DNA from: FLUQ01 sp031548325
GTDB taxonomy: Bacteria; Desulfobacterota; Desulfovibrionia; Desulfovibrionales; Desulfovibrionaceae
DNA: 23,973 nt
Reading direction: 5' to 3'
Assembly (NCBI GenBank): GCA_031548325.1
Contig: JAVBRE010000216.1
Location: 1-23,973, forward strand
A program made the translations under genes and the position numbers. Positions 1 through 8,062 of this stretch are shown piece by piece (the stretch's first letter is position 1; every line of letters begins with the position of its first letter). Below the pieces are notes generated by a model. It saw only the letters and a list, made by a program, of their open reading frames with translations. It was not told the origin of the DNA and searched no databases.

Positions 1-13
1 CCCGAAACACCGC

Positions 14-61
14 GAACAAAAACAACCGCCGGGCTTGTCGCGCTGTGGCGCTAAAAGCCCG
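14..61 (-). terminator. Candidate intrinsic terminator after the chemotaxis receptor gene
   Basis: Bases 30-36 pair with 55-61 (CGGGCTT/AAGCCCG), and an inner GCGC/GCGC stem lies at 40-43/48-51. Read on the minus strand, the hairpin is followed after about five bases by a T-rich run (complement of 14-25). It lies about 110 bases beyond the receptor stop codon. The T run is interrupted, so the call is tentative. Confidence 0.4.
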
Positions 62-122
62 TCTCAAATTGATGCCAAACCCCGCAGCCGGTGTTTGTAA
101 AGGCGCGCTCGCTCCGCGCCCA

Positions 123-145
123 CCGGCGGCAATGAATGCCGCCGG
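123..145. repeat. Perfect 9-bp inverted repeat (hairpin) downstream of the receptor gene
   Basis: CCGGCGGCA at 123-131 is perfectly complementary to TGCCGCCGG at 137-145, with a 5-base loop. It lies 29 bases past the receptor stop and has no T run on either side. It may protect the mRNA end or assist termination, but is not a canonical terminator. The rest of bases 1-173 shows no gene. Confidence 0.5.
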
Positions 146-173
146 CGTCGGTCCGGAGGGCCAAAGATGTTTA

Positions 174-1940
174 TCAGCCCTCGCGCAACTTGTTGACCAG
201 GCGCTGCAGTTCTTGCGACTGACTGGCCAGGTCTGAAACCGCCTGGGCGGACTGCTGCATGGCGGACGCCGTTTCGCCGGCCATGCGGTTTATCTCTTCC
301 AGCGAATGGGTAATCTCTTCGCTGGCGGCGGACTGTTCTTCGGATGCGGTGGCGATGTTGCGCACCTGATCGGCTGTCTGCACAGACTCCTGGACGATTT
401 CCGCCAGGGATTCTCCGGACCTCTTCACCAAACCTGTCGCGGAATCAAGATTGCCGGTCGTGCGTTCGACAGCGGTAATGCTTTGCCGGGTGCCGCTTTG
501 GATGCCGCGGATGGCGTCGCCCACCTGTTTGGTGGCGGTCATGGTCTTTTCCGCCAGTTTGCGCACTTCGTCCGCCACCACCGCGAACCCCCGGCCTGCC
601 TCGCCGGCCCTGGCTGCCTCAATGGCCGCGTTGAGCGCCAGCAGGTTGGTCTGATCCGCAATATCGGAAATCACCGTCATGATCGTGCCGATGGATTCGG
701 CTTGGCGGCCCAGATCTTCCATATTTTTTTTCAGTTCCAGCGTATCGTGCTGCACATCGCCGATGGCCTTGATGGACTGGCGAACGATATCTTCGCCGGT
801 TCTGGCCTTGCTTCTGGCCCGTTCGGAGCCTTCGGACGCGACCCCGGCATTGCGCGCAACTTCAAGCACGGTTGAATTCATCTCTTCCATGGCTGTCGCG
901 GAACTGGATACGCGATCGCGCTGAATATCCGTACCCCGGCTGGACTCTTCCACCTGGGCGGAAAGCTCTTCGGTCGCCGCCGAAAGCCGGTTCACCACCT
1001 GCTCCACATTCTCGGCCGCATGAAGAATCGCGCGCTGGCCGGCTTCGGCCTTGTCTTTGGCCGCCTGGGCTTCGTTCATGGCCTGCATGGCTTTTTTGCT
1101 TTGCGCTTCCGCTTCGCGGCTTTTTTGTTCCGCCTCCGCTATACGGGCGCGCAGATTGACGACCATTTTCTCCAAAGCGGTGGACAGAACCCCGATTTCA
1201 TCGGAACGCTGGAAATTGAATTCCTGATTCAGGTCTCCCCCCGCTACCCGGGTGGCCTTGTCCGCCACGCTGATCAGAGGAGCAGCGATGGCCCGCCTGA
1301 TCAGCAAACTGAGCAGCAGACCGAGAAGCAGCGCCAGCGCGAAGAGGCCCAGGCTGAGATACAGCGAACGGTCGTACAACGCGTTGGTGCCGATTGAACG
1401 CTGGTGGCCTTCGGCGTCCATGCTTTTCATCAGCTCGGTCATCATATCGCCGGCTTTGTTTTCATCAGGCCGGGCTGCAGTGATCGCTTCAATCAGAGGG
1501 GCGAATTCCACCCCGTCCTTCACCCGTTTGATGTTTTCACGTTGCAGCGCTTCCGACTTCCGCACGGCCGCCACCGTGTCCGCATGTATTTTTTTGCCCG
1601 CCGCGCTGAGGGCGTGCTTGCCGGCCTTTTCCAGTTCCTGCCACATGGCCTTGGTAAAGCGTTCGTAATTGGCCTCATACTGTCTGGTAGCCGCCGAATC
1701 TTTCTTGGCGACGTACAAAGCCATATTACGCAGGGCTCGCGAGGCGGAAAGGAACTGAATGTTGGCTTCTTTGGCAGCACTGACCCCCTGCAGATCTTCG
1801 CTGTACAAAAGATTGAGCTGCGTATTGAGGGTATTCGCGGACCAGACGCCGAGCCAGGCGTTCAGAGCCATAAAAATCAACAAAACAACAGCCAGAAAGA
1901 CAATTTTGCTGCCGACTTTCATGTTCTCGAGAAAGCGCAT
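174..1940 (-). CDS. Methyl-accepting chemotaxis protein
   Basis: Inner-membrane chemoreceptor that senses a periplasmic ligand and controls the CheA kinase through CheW. The 588-residue protein has a first membrane segment at about 12-30 and a periplasmic helical sensor to about 190, probably of the four-helix-bundle type. A second membrane segment at about 193-215 leads into a HAMP linker and a long coiled-coil signalling domain. The invariant hairpin tip (GEAGRGF, about 446-452) and flanking IEAARAG and DEVRKLAE are intact. The ATG at 1940 was chosen because AGGAGGGG precedes it at good spacing; the frame extends 31 codons further upstream without support. The C-terminus (NKLREG) lacks a CheR/CheB tether pentapeptide. 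The ligand cannot be told from sequence. The gene stands alone, with a sigma-28-like promoter upstream. Confidence 0.95.
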   Translation of the reverse strand: MRFLENMKVGSKIVFLAVVLLIFMALNAWLGVWSANTLNTQLNLLYSEDLQGVSAAKEANIQFLSASRALRNMALYVAKKDSAATRQYEANYERFTKAMWQELEKAGKHALSAAGKKIHADTVAAVRKSEALQRENIKRVKDGVEFAPLIEAITAARPDENKAGDMMTELMKSMDAEGHQRSIGTNALYDRSLYLSLGLFALALLLGLLLSLLIRRAIAAPLISVADKATRVAGGDLNQEFNFQRSDEIGVLSTALEKMVVNLRARIAEAEQKSREAEAQSKKAMQAMNEAQAAKDKAEAGQRAILHAAENVEQVVNRLSAATEELSAQVEESSRGTDIQRDRVSSSATAMEEMNSTVLEVARNAGVASEGSERARSKARTGEDIVRQSIKAIGDVQHDTLELKKNMEDLGRQAESIGTIMTVISDIADQTNLLALNAAIEAARAGEAGRGFAVVADEVRKLAEKTMTATKQVGDAIRGIQSGTRQSITAVERTTGNLDSATGLVKRSGESLAEIVQESVQTADQVRNIATASEEQSAASEEITHSLEEINRMAGETASAMQQSAQAVSDLASQSQELQRLVNKLREG

Positions 1941-2073
1941 AACCCCTCCTTGCGCTGATAAATAATCCAAAACCCTCTGCCCGCCGCATCTGTAAAAATG
2001 CTCCTGCCGCACTTGTGCGCGGCAGAAAAACATTTGAATCCAGTATAGTTGCCATACTACAAAACCATAGTAA

Positions 2074-2100
2074 TTATCAATGATGGACTACGATCTTTTA
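2074..2100 (-). promoter_or_regulatory. Sigma-28 (FliA)-like promoter for the chemotaxis receptor gene
   Basis: On the minus strand TAAA (2100-2097) is followed by exactly 15 bases and then ATTGATAA (2081-2074). The FliA consensus is TAAA-N15-GCCGATAA, so the spacing and GATAA core match but the GCC does not. The predicted transcript start is about 125 bases before the receptor ATG. A small inverted repeat (AGTAT at 2042-2046, ATACT at 2054-2058) lies just downstream. Chemoreceptors are commonly in the FliA regulon. Confidence 0.45.
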
Positions 2101-2476
2101 CAAAATAGCATAAACTATATTCTACAGAAATTTCATAACCACTCTGTAGAACATAAATATGATTCACATATAAAAAATGTTATATTCAGGAATGTGTTGA
2201 TTAATGAGAATTTTTGTTCGCTGCAAGCAAGACGAGCTCCGGGCGGAACGAAATGTATCAGGACATGCATAAGTTTCGCACGGGAAGAGTCTGACGCCGG
2301 CAGCGGGCAAAAAAACATTTGCCGGGGCAGCCCTGGCTTTTGAATTTCTCTCATCATGAGAGCAAAAGCCAAAACGCGCACCCGCTTCCGGATGCGCGCA
2401 AGGGGTGCGCAGAGGCGTCATGCCCTGCCGGGCGGCGCGGGGGACAAAGTCCCCCATGCATTTCAGACGCCGCCGC
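2101..2476. other. Intergenic region with two hairpins; no gene supported
   Basis: The part to about 2215 is strikingly AT-rich compared with its surroundings; I see no convincing gene in it. A compound hairpin lies at 2335-2370: outer stem GGCTTTT/AAAAGCC, inner stem CTCTCAT/ATGAGAG. A second hairpin at 2439-2455 has a 7-bp stem (GGGGGAC/GTCCCCC). Neither has a following T run. Either could end or stabilise the transcript of the minus-strand gene that stops at 2477. Confidence 0.5.
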
Positions 2477-4042
2477 CTATTTTCCCGGCGTAAACGAAGA
2501 CGAGATGCCGAGCTTGGCCGTGTCGGACATGATCAGGCGGCGCACGCCGCGCACCGAAACGGGCTTTTCCGGGGCCACTACCAGGCGGACGGTGCCGCCG
2601 GGCTGTTTGAGAAACTCTGTCAGGGCGATGTTTACGTCCTTCAGCGTCTGGTTGGGCAACATGGCGCGCTGGGCTTCAATCTGGTCGATCAGGCTCGCGC
2701 GCACGGCGTCGGGATCGCCGCTGCCGTCCATCATGGCACGCACGGCAAGGCCTATTTTCACAAAACCGCCGTCCGTCAGGGCAAGATCCAGCTTGCGGAC
2801 CAGTGATTCAGTGCGGCCGCCGGCCACGTCGATATCCAGCACGTCGCCGGAAAGCGCGACCGCGCCCAGGTCTTTGACCGAGGCGTTCAGCTTTTTTATC
2901 GAAACGTCGGCTACATCGTTTTCCTTGCTCGTGACGACGATGTCCACGTCCTTGTTCAACAACGTGCGCTGCGGCAACAGATCCTGCACCATAAGGGCCA
3001 TGGGGTTGTCCCTGGTCAGCAGGGCCGTGGGCAGGTCAAGCCGGTCGACCTTCAAAGCCACCGCGCCCGCGCCCTGATCCAGGCTGAAGCCGAAATTGAG
3101 GTCGTCCAGGCTGATCGTTTCCTGCCCTTCCATGGGCAGAGTGATGTTCAGCTTTTTCACCCGCAGGTCCTGCATGGACATTTTCACGGCCTTGAACGAA
3201 GGCTTGGAACCGGCTTCGCCCATTTTCATCAGATCCTTGTACGCCGGCATGTCCATACTTTTCAGGCTCAGCTCTTCCAGGCTGACCAGCGGCTTGTCGT
3301 TCATTTCTACCACCAGGCCGCGCCCGATCATGGGGCCGTAGTGGGTGACGGAATAGTCCGTGCCCTCGGAATAATCCATGCGCAGCGCGATCTTTGGGGC
3401 GTCCGGATACTTGGTCGAAGCCAGTTTCATGGTCACCGCGTACTTTTCCACCCGGGCCTTGCCCATGTGCAGGCTGCCCAGCGCGTCGCTGAAAGCGCCG
3501 TCGCGTACGGCGGCCAGCAGGTCCGCTTGGGCCTTTTTCGACGCGGCCGTGTCCTTCGCTTCAGAAGCGGCCTGCCCGGCGCGGATGATGCCCCACAGTT
3601 TAATGCTCTGTTCGGCAATGGCCACGAAATCGCCCCGAACCTTTTCAAGCTGGTACAGGCCAGCGGAAAAATCGACGCCAGGCCCGGCAGCCTTCACATT
3701 GCGCAGAACCAGGGAGTCGGCCAAACTGGTCACACCCTTTTCTTTGAACGCGCTCAGGTTGAGCCCCCTGCCCTCGGCCGAATCCACGGACACGGTTATC
3801 GTGTCGCCCTCGATTTTGCCGGAGCCGGTTATCTTTGTCAGCACGGCGGATTTGGAAAAAACGTCCACACCGATATTTTCGGCTTTCAGGACGAAGCCGC
3901 CGGGCATATTGGCCAGAGTCTGCTCAATATCGGAGGCCATCTTCTTTTCCATGTACATCTTGGCGAAATATCCGCCCCCCGCGGCCACCAGCACCGCAAC
4001 GAGCGCCCAAATTTTCCAGTTGCCTTTCGTTTGCTCAGCCAT
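2477..4042 (-). CDS. Membrane-anchored protein of unknown function, possibly DUF945/AsmA-like
   Basis: I do not recognise a specific function. The 521-residue product starts with a short charged segment (KGNWK) and one membrane helix at about 10-28, then a long soluble region predicted to be periplasmic. That region shows the repeating short beta-strand character (VALKVDRLDLP, VSIKKLNASVKDL, LDIDVAGG) of DUF945 or AsmA-like envelope proteins. The C-terminal part (about 430-500) has a helical stretch and then LVVAPEKPVSV. There are no visible catalytic motifs and no cleavable signal peptide. The ATG at 4042 has only a weak GAGA-type ribosome site. It lies 120 bases downstream of the ankyrin-repeat gene in the same direction and may be cotranscribed with it. 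The family assignment is a guess from composition. Confidence 0.75.
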   Translation of the reverse strand: MAEQTKGNWKIWALVAVLVAAGGGYFAKMYMEKKMASDIEQTLANMPGGFVLKAENIGVDVFSKSAVLTKITGSGKIEGDTITVSVDSAEGRGLNLSAFKEKGVTSLADSLVLRNVKAAGPGVDFSAGLYQLEKVRGDFVAIAEQSIKLWGIIRAGQAASEAKDTAASKKAQADLLAAVRDGAFSDALGSLHMGKARVEKYAVTMKLASTKYPDAPKIALRMDYSEGTDYSVTHYGPMIGRGLVVEMNDKPLVSLEELSLKSMDMPAYKDLMKMGEAGSKPSFKAVKMSMQDLRVKKLNITLPMEGQETISLDDLNFGFSLDQGAGAVALKVDRLDLPTALLTRDNPMALMVQDLLPQRTLLNKDVDIVVTSKENDVADVSIKKLNASVKDLGAVALSGDVLDIDVAGGRTESLVRKLDLALTDGGFVKIGLAVRAMMDGSGDPDAVRASLIDQIEAQRAMLPNQTLKDVNIALTEFLKQPGGTVRLVVAPEKPVSVRGVRRLIMSDTAKLGISSSFTPGK

Positions 4043-4162
4043 TGTCTCATCTCGCTGTCGTTACATGTGATTGACGGGACGCGGGGCATCCCGGAAGACA
4101 AAGCCATTCCATACGCGCCCCGCCAATATAGGGCAAGGCATTTCCTCATATTTCCGCAAACA

Positions 4163-6289
4163 TCAGATACGCAGGGAGCGCTGCGAGCCGCCCGGCGAAC
4201 CGGGACCCGGCCGCTCGGGCGCGGCCTTGGGCGCGGGAACTTCCGGCGCGACCGTCGCGGGGGCTTGCGGGGCCTTTTCCAGCAGAGCCAGCACGGAGGC
4301 CGGTGCGCCCTTTTTACGGGCGTATTCCAACGGTGATGTGCCGTCTTTGTCCCGGACCGCGCTCCGCGGGCCGGAACGCAGCACCAGAGCGACCATGGCC
4401 GCGGCCAGGTCCGGATCAGCCCCGGCGGACAGGTCCAACACCCGCGTCAGGGGCGCGGACTGGTCCTTACGGTCAAGGCAGCCCCAGGTGCGTATGAAAT
4501 CCGGGCCGCCCGCCTCCTTGACGTTTTTGGGCAGCATCAGAAATCGCTCGCCGCGTTTTTCCGCCGCATAGGCCGACGCCACCAGCACCTGTCCGGCGCC
4601 GCGCCACAGTTCCGGCGGCAGGGCCGCGCGCAGGGCGCGCAGGTTGGACAGTTCCTCTCTGTTCTTTTTTTCGTCTCCGGGCCTGGAGGGGTCCTTTTCC
4701 AGATCCGCCGCCGAGATATCCAGCCGCAGGTTTTTTTTGCCGATGCTGGCGGGCCGCTGGCCGTCTTCGCTGTCCAGCAGCAGCCAGGCCAGCAGCAGGG
4801 GGTCTCTGGCATCCGCGCTGTCGCCCCGCTCGCGCACTGAAGCCAGGGCGGCGTTCGTGGCCGCGTCGGAACCGGCAAAAGGCGGCCTGGGGCCGGTCTG
4901 CTTCTGAGGCAGGCGCTCGCGCAGAGCTTGCATGAGCAGAGCCAGCCGGGCGGCCGGAGGAATGTCCCAGCCCCCCCACTCCTGGCTCAGAGGCGCTTCG
5001 CCCTTCTGTGCCGCTCCGGTGCCACGCGTGTCGTCAAGGAGGGTCGAAAAATAACCGATGCTGCCGGGGTAGGCCTCGGGCAGCAGACATTTCAGCTTGG
5101 CCATGGCCGCACCGGACCCTTCCCGCAGGGACAGGCTCTTCCATAGCGGCGCGGCCTTTTCCCTGCTCCGCCCCATGGGGTCATTCACGTTCCGCATAAT
5201 GTCGGCCATGGGATCGGGCGGCGGCCCCACCACGTCGCCGGCGGCCATAGGCAACGTCACGCCCGCGTCGCGCGCCCTGATTCTCGCTTCCGCCAGCAGG
5301 GTGAAGTAGCGCTTGCCTTCCAACCCATCCACCTGGCTGGCGATGCTGACGAATTTCGACGCGTTTTTCTCTCTGCCAAAGGGATCGCGAACACGGTAGC
5401 CGTATTTGTCGAACTTGCCGCGTTCCTCGCGGGTGATCGAACGGGGCATGCCCCCCCAGTTTTCGAGCAGGACCCGCACGGCCGTGCGGCCGTCCTTGTC
5501 CCGAACCAGAGGGTCGGCCCCCAGGCCGCGCAGGGTCAGCGCCACGGCGCAGTCGCTGTCGGAAGCCGCGGCCAGGTGCAACGGGGTGCGGCCTGCCTGG
5601 TCCCTGGCGTTGAGCTGCGCCGCACCGCCGCTTCCACGCGCCACGAACGCCAGCACTTTGGGATCGGCATTGCTGCCGGCCAGGGCGTGCAGCAAAGTCT
5701 CGCCCCCCGGCCCCGGCTGTTGCAGCTCGGGTTGTTTTTCAAGGACGCGGCGCACGGATTCCAGGTCGCCGCCGCAACAGAGCGCCAGAAATTCTTCTCT
5801 GGAATAAGGCTTATACATATGCAGCAGCCGCGAGAGACCAGGCGCGTTGGCGTCCAACCGCGCATTTTCGCCCCGCGCCAGGGCCATGCCCCATGCGGCC
5901 ACCCCCCGCACCTCGGCGCGAAAAAGCCAGCCGACAAAGGCGATAGCCAGAAGGACCAGCAGAATGCCCAAGTGTTTAACGGGCACGCCGGCAATGCCGC
6001 CGCTTTCGCCGGACGGAGCGGCGGCCGTGCCGTGCGCCTGAACGGACGCGCCGTAACGGCGGCTCGCATCCTCATCGGACAGGCCGCCTCGGGCGTGGCT
6101 GTGCGGCGGCCTGTTCAGCCCCTTGCAGTCGTCTTCGCCATCCGGCTTGATAGGATCTCCATAGCGGTCAACAGGCCTGCCCTGCTCGTCGGTGCGCGCG
6201 CCGTCGTCGTACAGCAGCCGCTCGCGCAATTTTTTGGTTGCATCGCCGGCCGCGCCGCTCTTCAACTCTTTCCACCCGTCTTCCCTCAT
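4163..6289 (-). CDS. Membrane-anchored ankyrin-repeat protein of unknown function
   Basis: The 708-residue protein has a charged, Gly/Asp-rich N-terminal region (1-105), one membrane helix (about 107-123) and a large soluble region. Ankyrin-like repeats are visible at about 164-280 (GETLLHALA, GRTPLHLAAAS, DKDGRTAV) and again near 610-675 (DKDGTSPLEYARKKG). A Pro/Ala-rich tail (APEVPAPKAAPERPGPG) ends it. The 300-600 region has no recognised domain. Ankyrin repeats bind other proteins, so a scaffold or envelope interaction role is likely, but the partner is unknown. The ATG at 6289 follows GGGGGAG very closely (2 bases); a TTG at 6325 keeps the frame open but has no ribosome site. It is divergent from uppS. 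Confidence 0.85.
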   Translation of the reverse strand: MREDGWKELKSGAAGDATKKLRERLLYDDGARTDEQGRPVDRYGDPIKPDGEDDCKGLNRPPHSHARGGLSDEDASRRYGASVQAHGTAAAPSGESGGIAGVPVKHLGILLVLLAIAFVGWLFRAEVRGVAAWGMALARGENARLDANAPGLSRLLHMYKPYSREEFLALCCGGDLESVRRVLEKQPELQQPGPGGETLLHALAGSNADPKVLAFVARGSGGAAQLNARDQAGRTPLHLAAASDSDCAVALTLRGLGADPLVRDKDGRTAVRVLLENWGGMPRSITREERGKFDKYGYRVRDPFGREKNASKFVSIASQVDGLEGKRYFTLLAEARIRARDAGVTLPMAAGDVVGPPPDPMADIMRNVNDPMGRSREKAAPLWKSLSLREGSGAAMAKLKCLLPEAYPGSIGYFSTLLDDTRGTGAAQKGEAPLSQEWGGWDIPPAARLALLMQALRERLPQKQTGPRPPFAGSDAATNAALASVRERGDSADARDPLLLAWLLLDSEDGQRPASIGKKNLRLDISAADLEKDPSRPGDEKKNREELSNLRALRAALPPELWRGAGQVLVASAYAAEKRGERFLMLPKNVKEAGGPDFIRTWGCLDRKDQSAPLTRVLDLSAGADPDLAAAMVALVLRSGPRSAVRDKDGTSPLEYARKKGAPASVLALLEKAPQAPATVAPEVPAPKAAPERPGPGSPGGSQRSLRI

Positions 6290-6346
6290 ATCTCCCCCGC
6301 GTTCTATTTCAGGAGACGGTTGCAATGCTGTCAGGCCCTGCTTAAC

Positions 6347-6375
6347 TTGACCCGTCTATAGAGACAGGGTAGGTT
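6347..6375 (+). promoter_or_regulatory. Candidate sigma-70 promoter for the uppS operon
   Basis: TTGACC (6347-6352), a 17-base spacer, then TAGGTT (6370-6375). The -35 match is good, the -10 weak. The spacer contains an imperfect dyad (CCC-GTCT/AGAC-GGG) that could bind a regulator. The site lies in the divergent gap between the ankyrin-repeat gene and uppS, about 85 bases before the uppS start. Confidence 0.4.
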
Positions 6376-6465
6376 TCTTCGGTTCAAGAGCGGACCGGTC
6401 GCAACCGCGGCCGTTTCCCCCGGCGTCGGCATCCTGTATCCTATTTTTTTTCCTTCGAGGCAACC

Positions 6466-7176
6466 GTGCCCATGACCGCCACCCTGCCTTTGCGGCATAT
6501 CGCCATCATCCTGGACGGCAACGGCCGCTGGGCCGCCGCCCGGGGCCTTTCGCGCAGCGAAGGGCACAAAGCCGGCACCGAAGCCGTGCGGAAAGTCATT
6601 ACCGAATGCCGCTCCATGGGCCTTGAATATCTTACCCTGTACACCTTTTCTCAAGAAAACTGGTCCAGGCCCAAAGAAGAAGTGAGTTTTCTTTTTGATC
6701 TGCTGGTGCAGTTTCTGACCCGCGAACTGCCGGAGCTGCAGCGGCAGAACATACGCCTTCACCTTGCCGGAGAAAGCGGCGATTTGCCGCTGGCCGCACG
6801 CAAAACGCTGGAGCGCGCCTGCAAGGTCACAGCGGGCAACACGGCCATGACCCTGAATCTGGCTCTCAATTATTCCGGCCGCGAAGAAATCGCCCGGGCC
6901 TGCAGGCGGCTTGCGGCCCAGGGCCTGTCGCCGGACAAGATCACTTCGGAAGCCGTTGCCGCCAACTTGTACACCGCAGGGCAGCCCGACCCCGATCTGG
7001 TCATCCGCACCAGCGGAGAACTGCGTATCAGCAATTTCTTGCTTTTCCAGACCGCATACAGCGAGTTTTACTTCACGCCCACTCTCTGGCCCGACTTTAC
7101 TCCTGAAGAACTGCGCCGCGCCGTCACCGAGTACGCAGGCCGAAACCGCCGATTCGGCAAGGCCGGGGAAGTTTAG
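6466..7176 (+). CDS. uppS: Undecaprenyl diphosphate synthase (cis-prenyltransferase)
   Basis: Condenses farnesyl diphosphate with isopentenyl diphosphate units to make C55 undecaprenyl diphosphate, the lipid carrier for peptidoglycan and other envelope glycans. Family motifs are intact: HIAIILDGNGRWA (the Asp at residue 17 binds the diphosphate through Mg2+), YTFSQENW, NYSGREEI, and RTSGELRISNFLLFQ near the C-terminus. The 236-residue length is typical. The GTG at 6466 is preferred because GAGG (6457-6460) lies 5 bases before it; an ATG two codons later (6472) is the alternative. First gene of a tight five-gene operon: its stop is one base from cdsA. Confidence 0.97.
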   Translation: MPMTATLPLRHIAIILDGNGRWAAARGLSRSEGHKAGTEAVRKVITECRSMGLEYLTLYTFSQENWSRPKEEVSFLFDLLVQFLTRELPELQRQNIRLHLAGESGDLPLAARKTLERACKVTAGNTAMTLNLALNYSGREEIARACRRLAAQGLSPDKITSEAVAANLYTAGQPDPDLVIRTSGELRISNFLLFQTAYSEFYFTPTLWPDFTPEELRRAVTEYAGRNRRFGKAGEV

Positions 7177-7177
7177 C

Positions 7178-8062
7178 ATGAAGCGTTTTCTCTCACTGAC
7201 GAAGCTGAGCGGGCATCCGCCCCGACTGATCACCGGTCTGATTCTGATCGCCGTGCTGGCTTTCGCCCTCGGCTGGGGAGGCACGCCGTTACGGCTGCTG
7301 GCGGGCTTTGCCGCCGTTCTCGCGTTGACGGAATTTTACTGTCTGTTCTGGCCCCGCTGGGACAGGTGGTGGCTGAAATTGTCCGGCGTCGCGTTGTGCC
7401 TTGCGCAGTTCGCCGCGGTCATGGGCAAAGACTCCGCCGATGCCGCGGCCGTCTGCGTCGCGCTTTTTCTTCTCTCTTTCGCGCCGGCGTCTCTCGGCTT
7501 TCTGTCCGACTACGGCCGGGGCAACGAGGCGGCGAACATACGCGACTACGCCATCCTTCCTTTCGGGCTGCTCTACGTCTCCGCCCCCCTGCTGCTGGCC
7601 CTGACCCTGCCCGGCAGGCACCAGATTTTACTGGTGCTTGCGGCGGCGGCTTCCGACACCGCCGCGTATTACGTGGGCTGCTCTTTCGGCAAACATAAAA
7701 TCTGGCCGCGCATCAGCCCCAAGAAAAGCTGGGAAGGCTCGCTGGGCGGCATGGCGGCCTGCGTGGCCGTGACGGTGCTGTTCGGCATGGTGTGCATCGC
7801 CGACATTCACTACTGGCATCTGAACCAGACCGTCGCGCGACTGCCCCTGCCCCACTGGATCTTTTTGGGCGTCATTCTCAACGTGGCCGCGCAACTCGGC
7901 GATTTTTTCGAATCCGCCCTGAAGCGCGCCGCGGCAATCAAAGATTCGAGCATGCTGCTGCCGGGACACGGCGGGGTGCTGGACCGCATCGACAGCCTCC
8001 TTTTTCTCTCTCTGGCGTACAGCGGCATATACTACGGACGGATTTTTCTTTTTCAGCCATGA
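7178..8062 (+). CDS. cdsA: Phosphatidate cytidylyltransferase (CDP-diacylglycerol synthase)
   Basis: Inner-membrane enzyme making CDP-diacylglycerol from CTP and phosphatidic acid, the branch point of phospholipid synthesis. The 294-residue protein is a string of hydrophobic membrane segments. The family signature is complete at about 246-272: S-x-x-KR, then KD, PGHGG and LDRID. The ATG at 7178 was chosen over a much longer upstream frame because it lies one base after the uppS stop with GGGGAA before it, and because the upstream part is only an out-of-frame reading of uppS. It overlaps dxr by four bases (ATGA), implying translational coupling. Confidence 0.97.
   Translation: MKRFLSLTKLSGHPPRLITGLILIAVLAFALGWGGTPLRLLAGFAAVLALTEFYCLFWPRWDRWWLKLSGVALCLAQFAAVMGKDSADAAAVCVALFLLSFAPASLGFLSDYGRGNEAANIRDYAILPFGLLYVSAPLLLALTLPGRHQILLVLAAAASDTAAYYVGCSFGKHKIWPRISPKKSWEGSLGGMAACVAVTVLFGMVCIADIHYWHLNQTVARLPLPHWIFLGVILNVAAQLGDFFESALKRAAAIKDSSMLLPGHGGVLDRIDSLLFLSLAYSGIYYGRIFLFQP

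Noticed and set aside
2080..2343. An 87-codon plus-strand open frame in the AT-rich gap
   Set aside because: No ribosome site, no recognisable domain, and its start overlaps the sigma-28-like promoter; its second half runs through hairpin-rich, differently composed DNA.
6331..7284. A 317-codon minus-strand open frame across uppS
   Set aside because: Antisense to uppS, whose motifs are all intact; no ribosome site.
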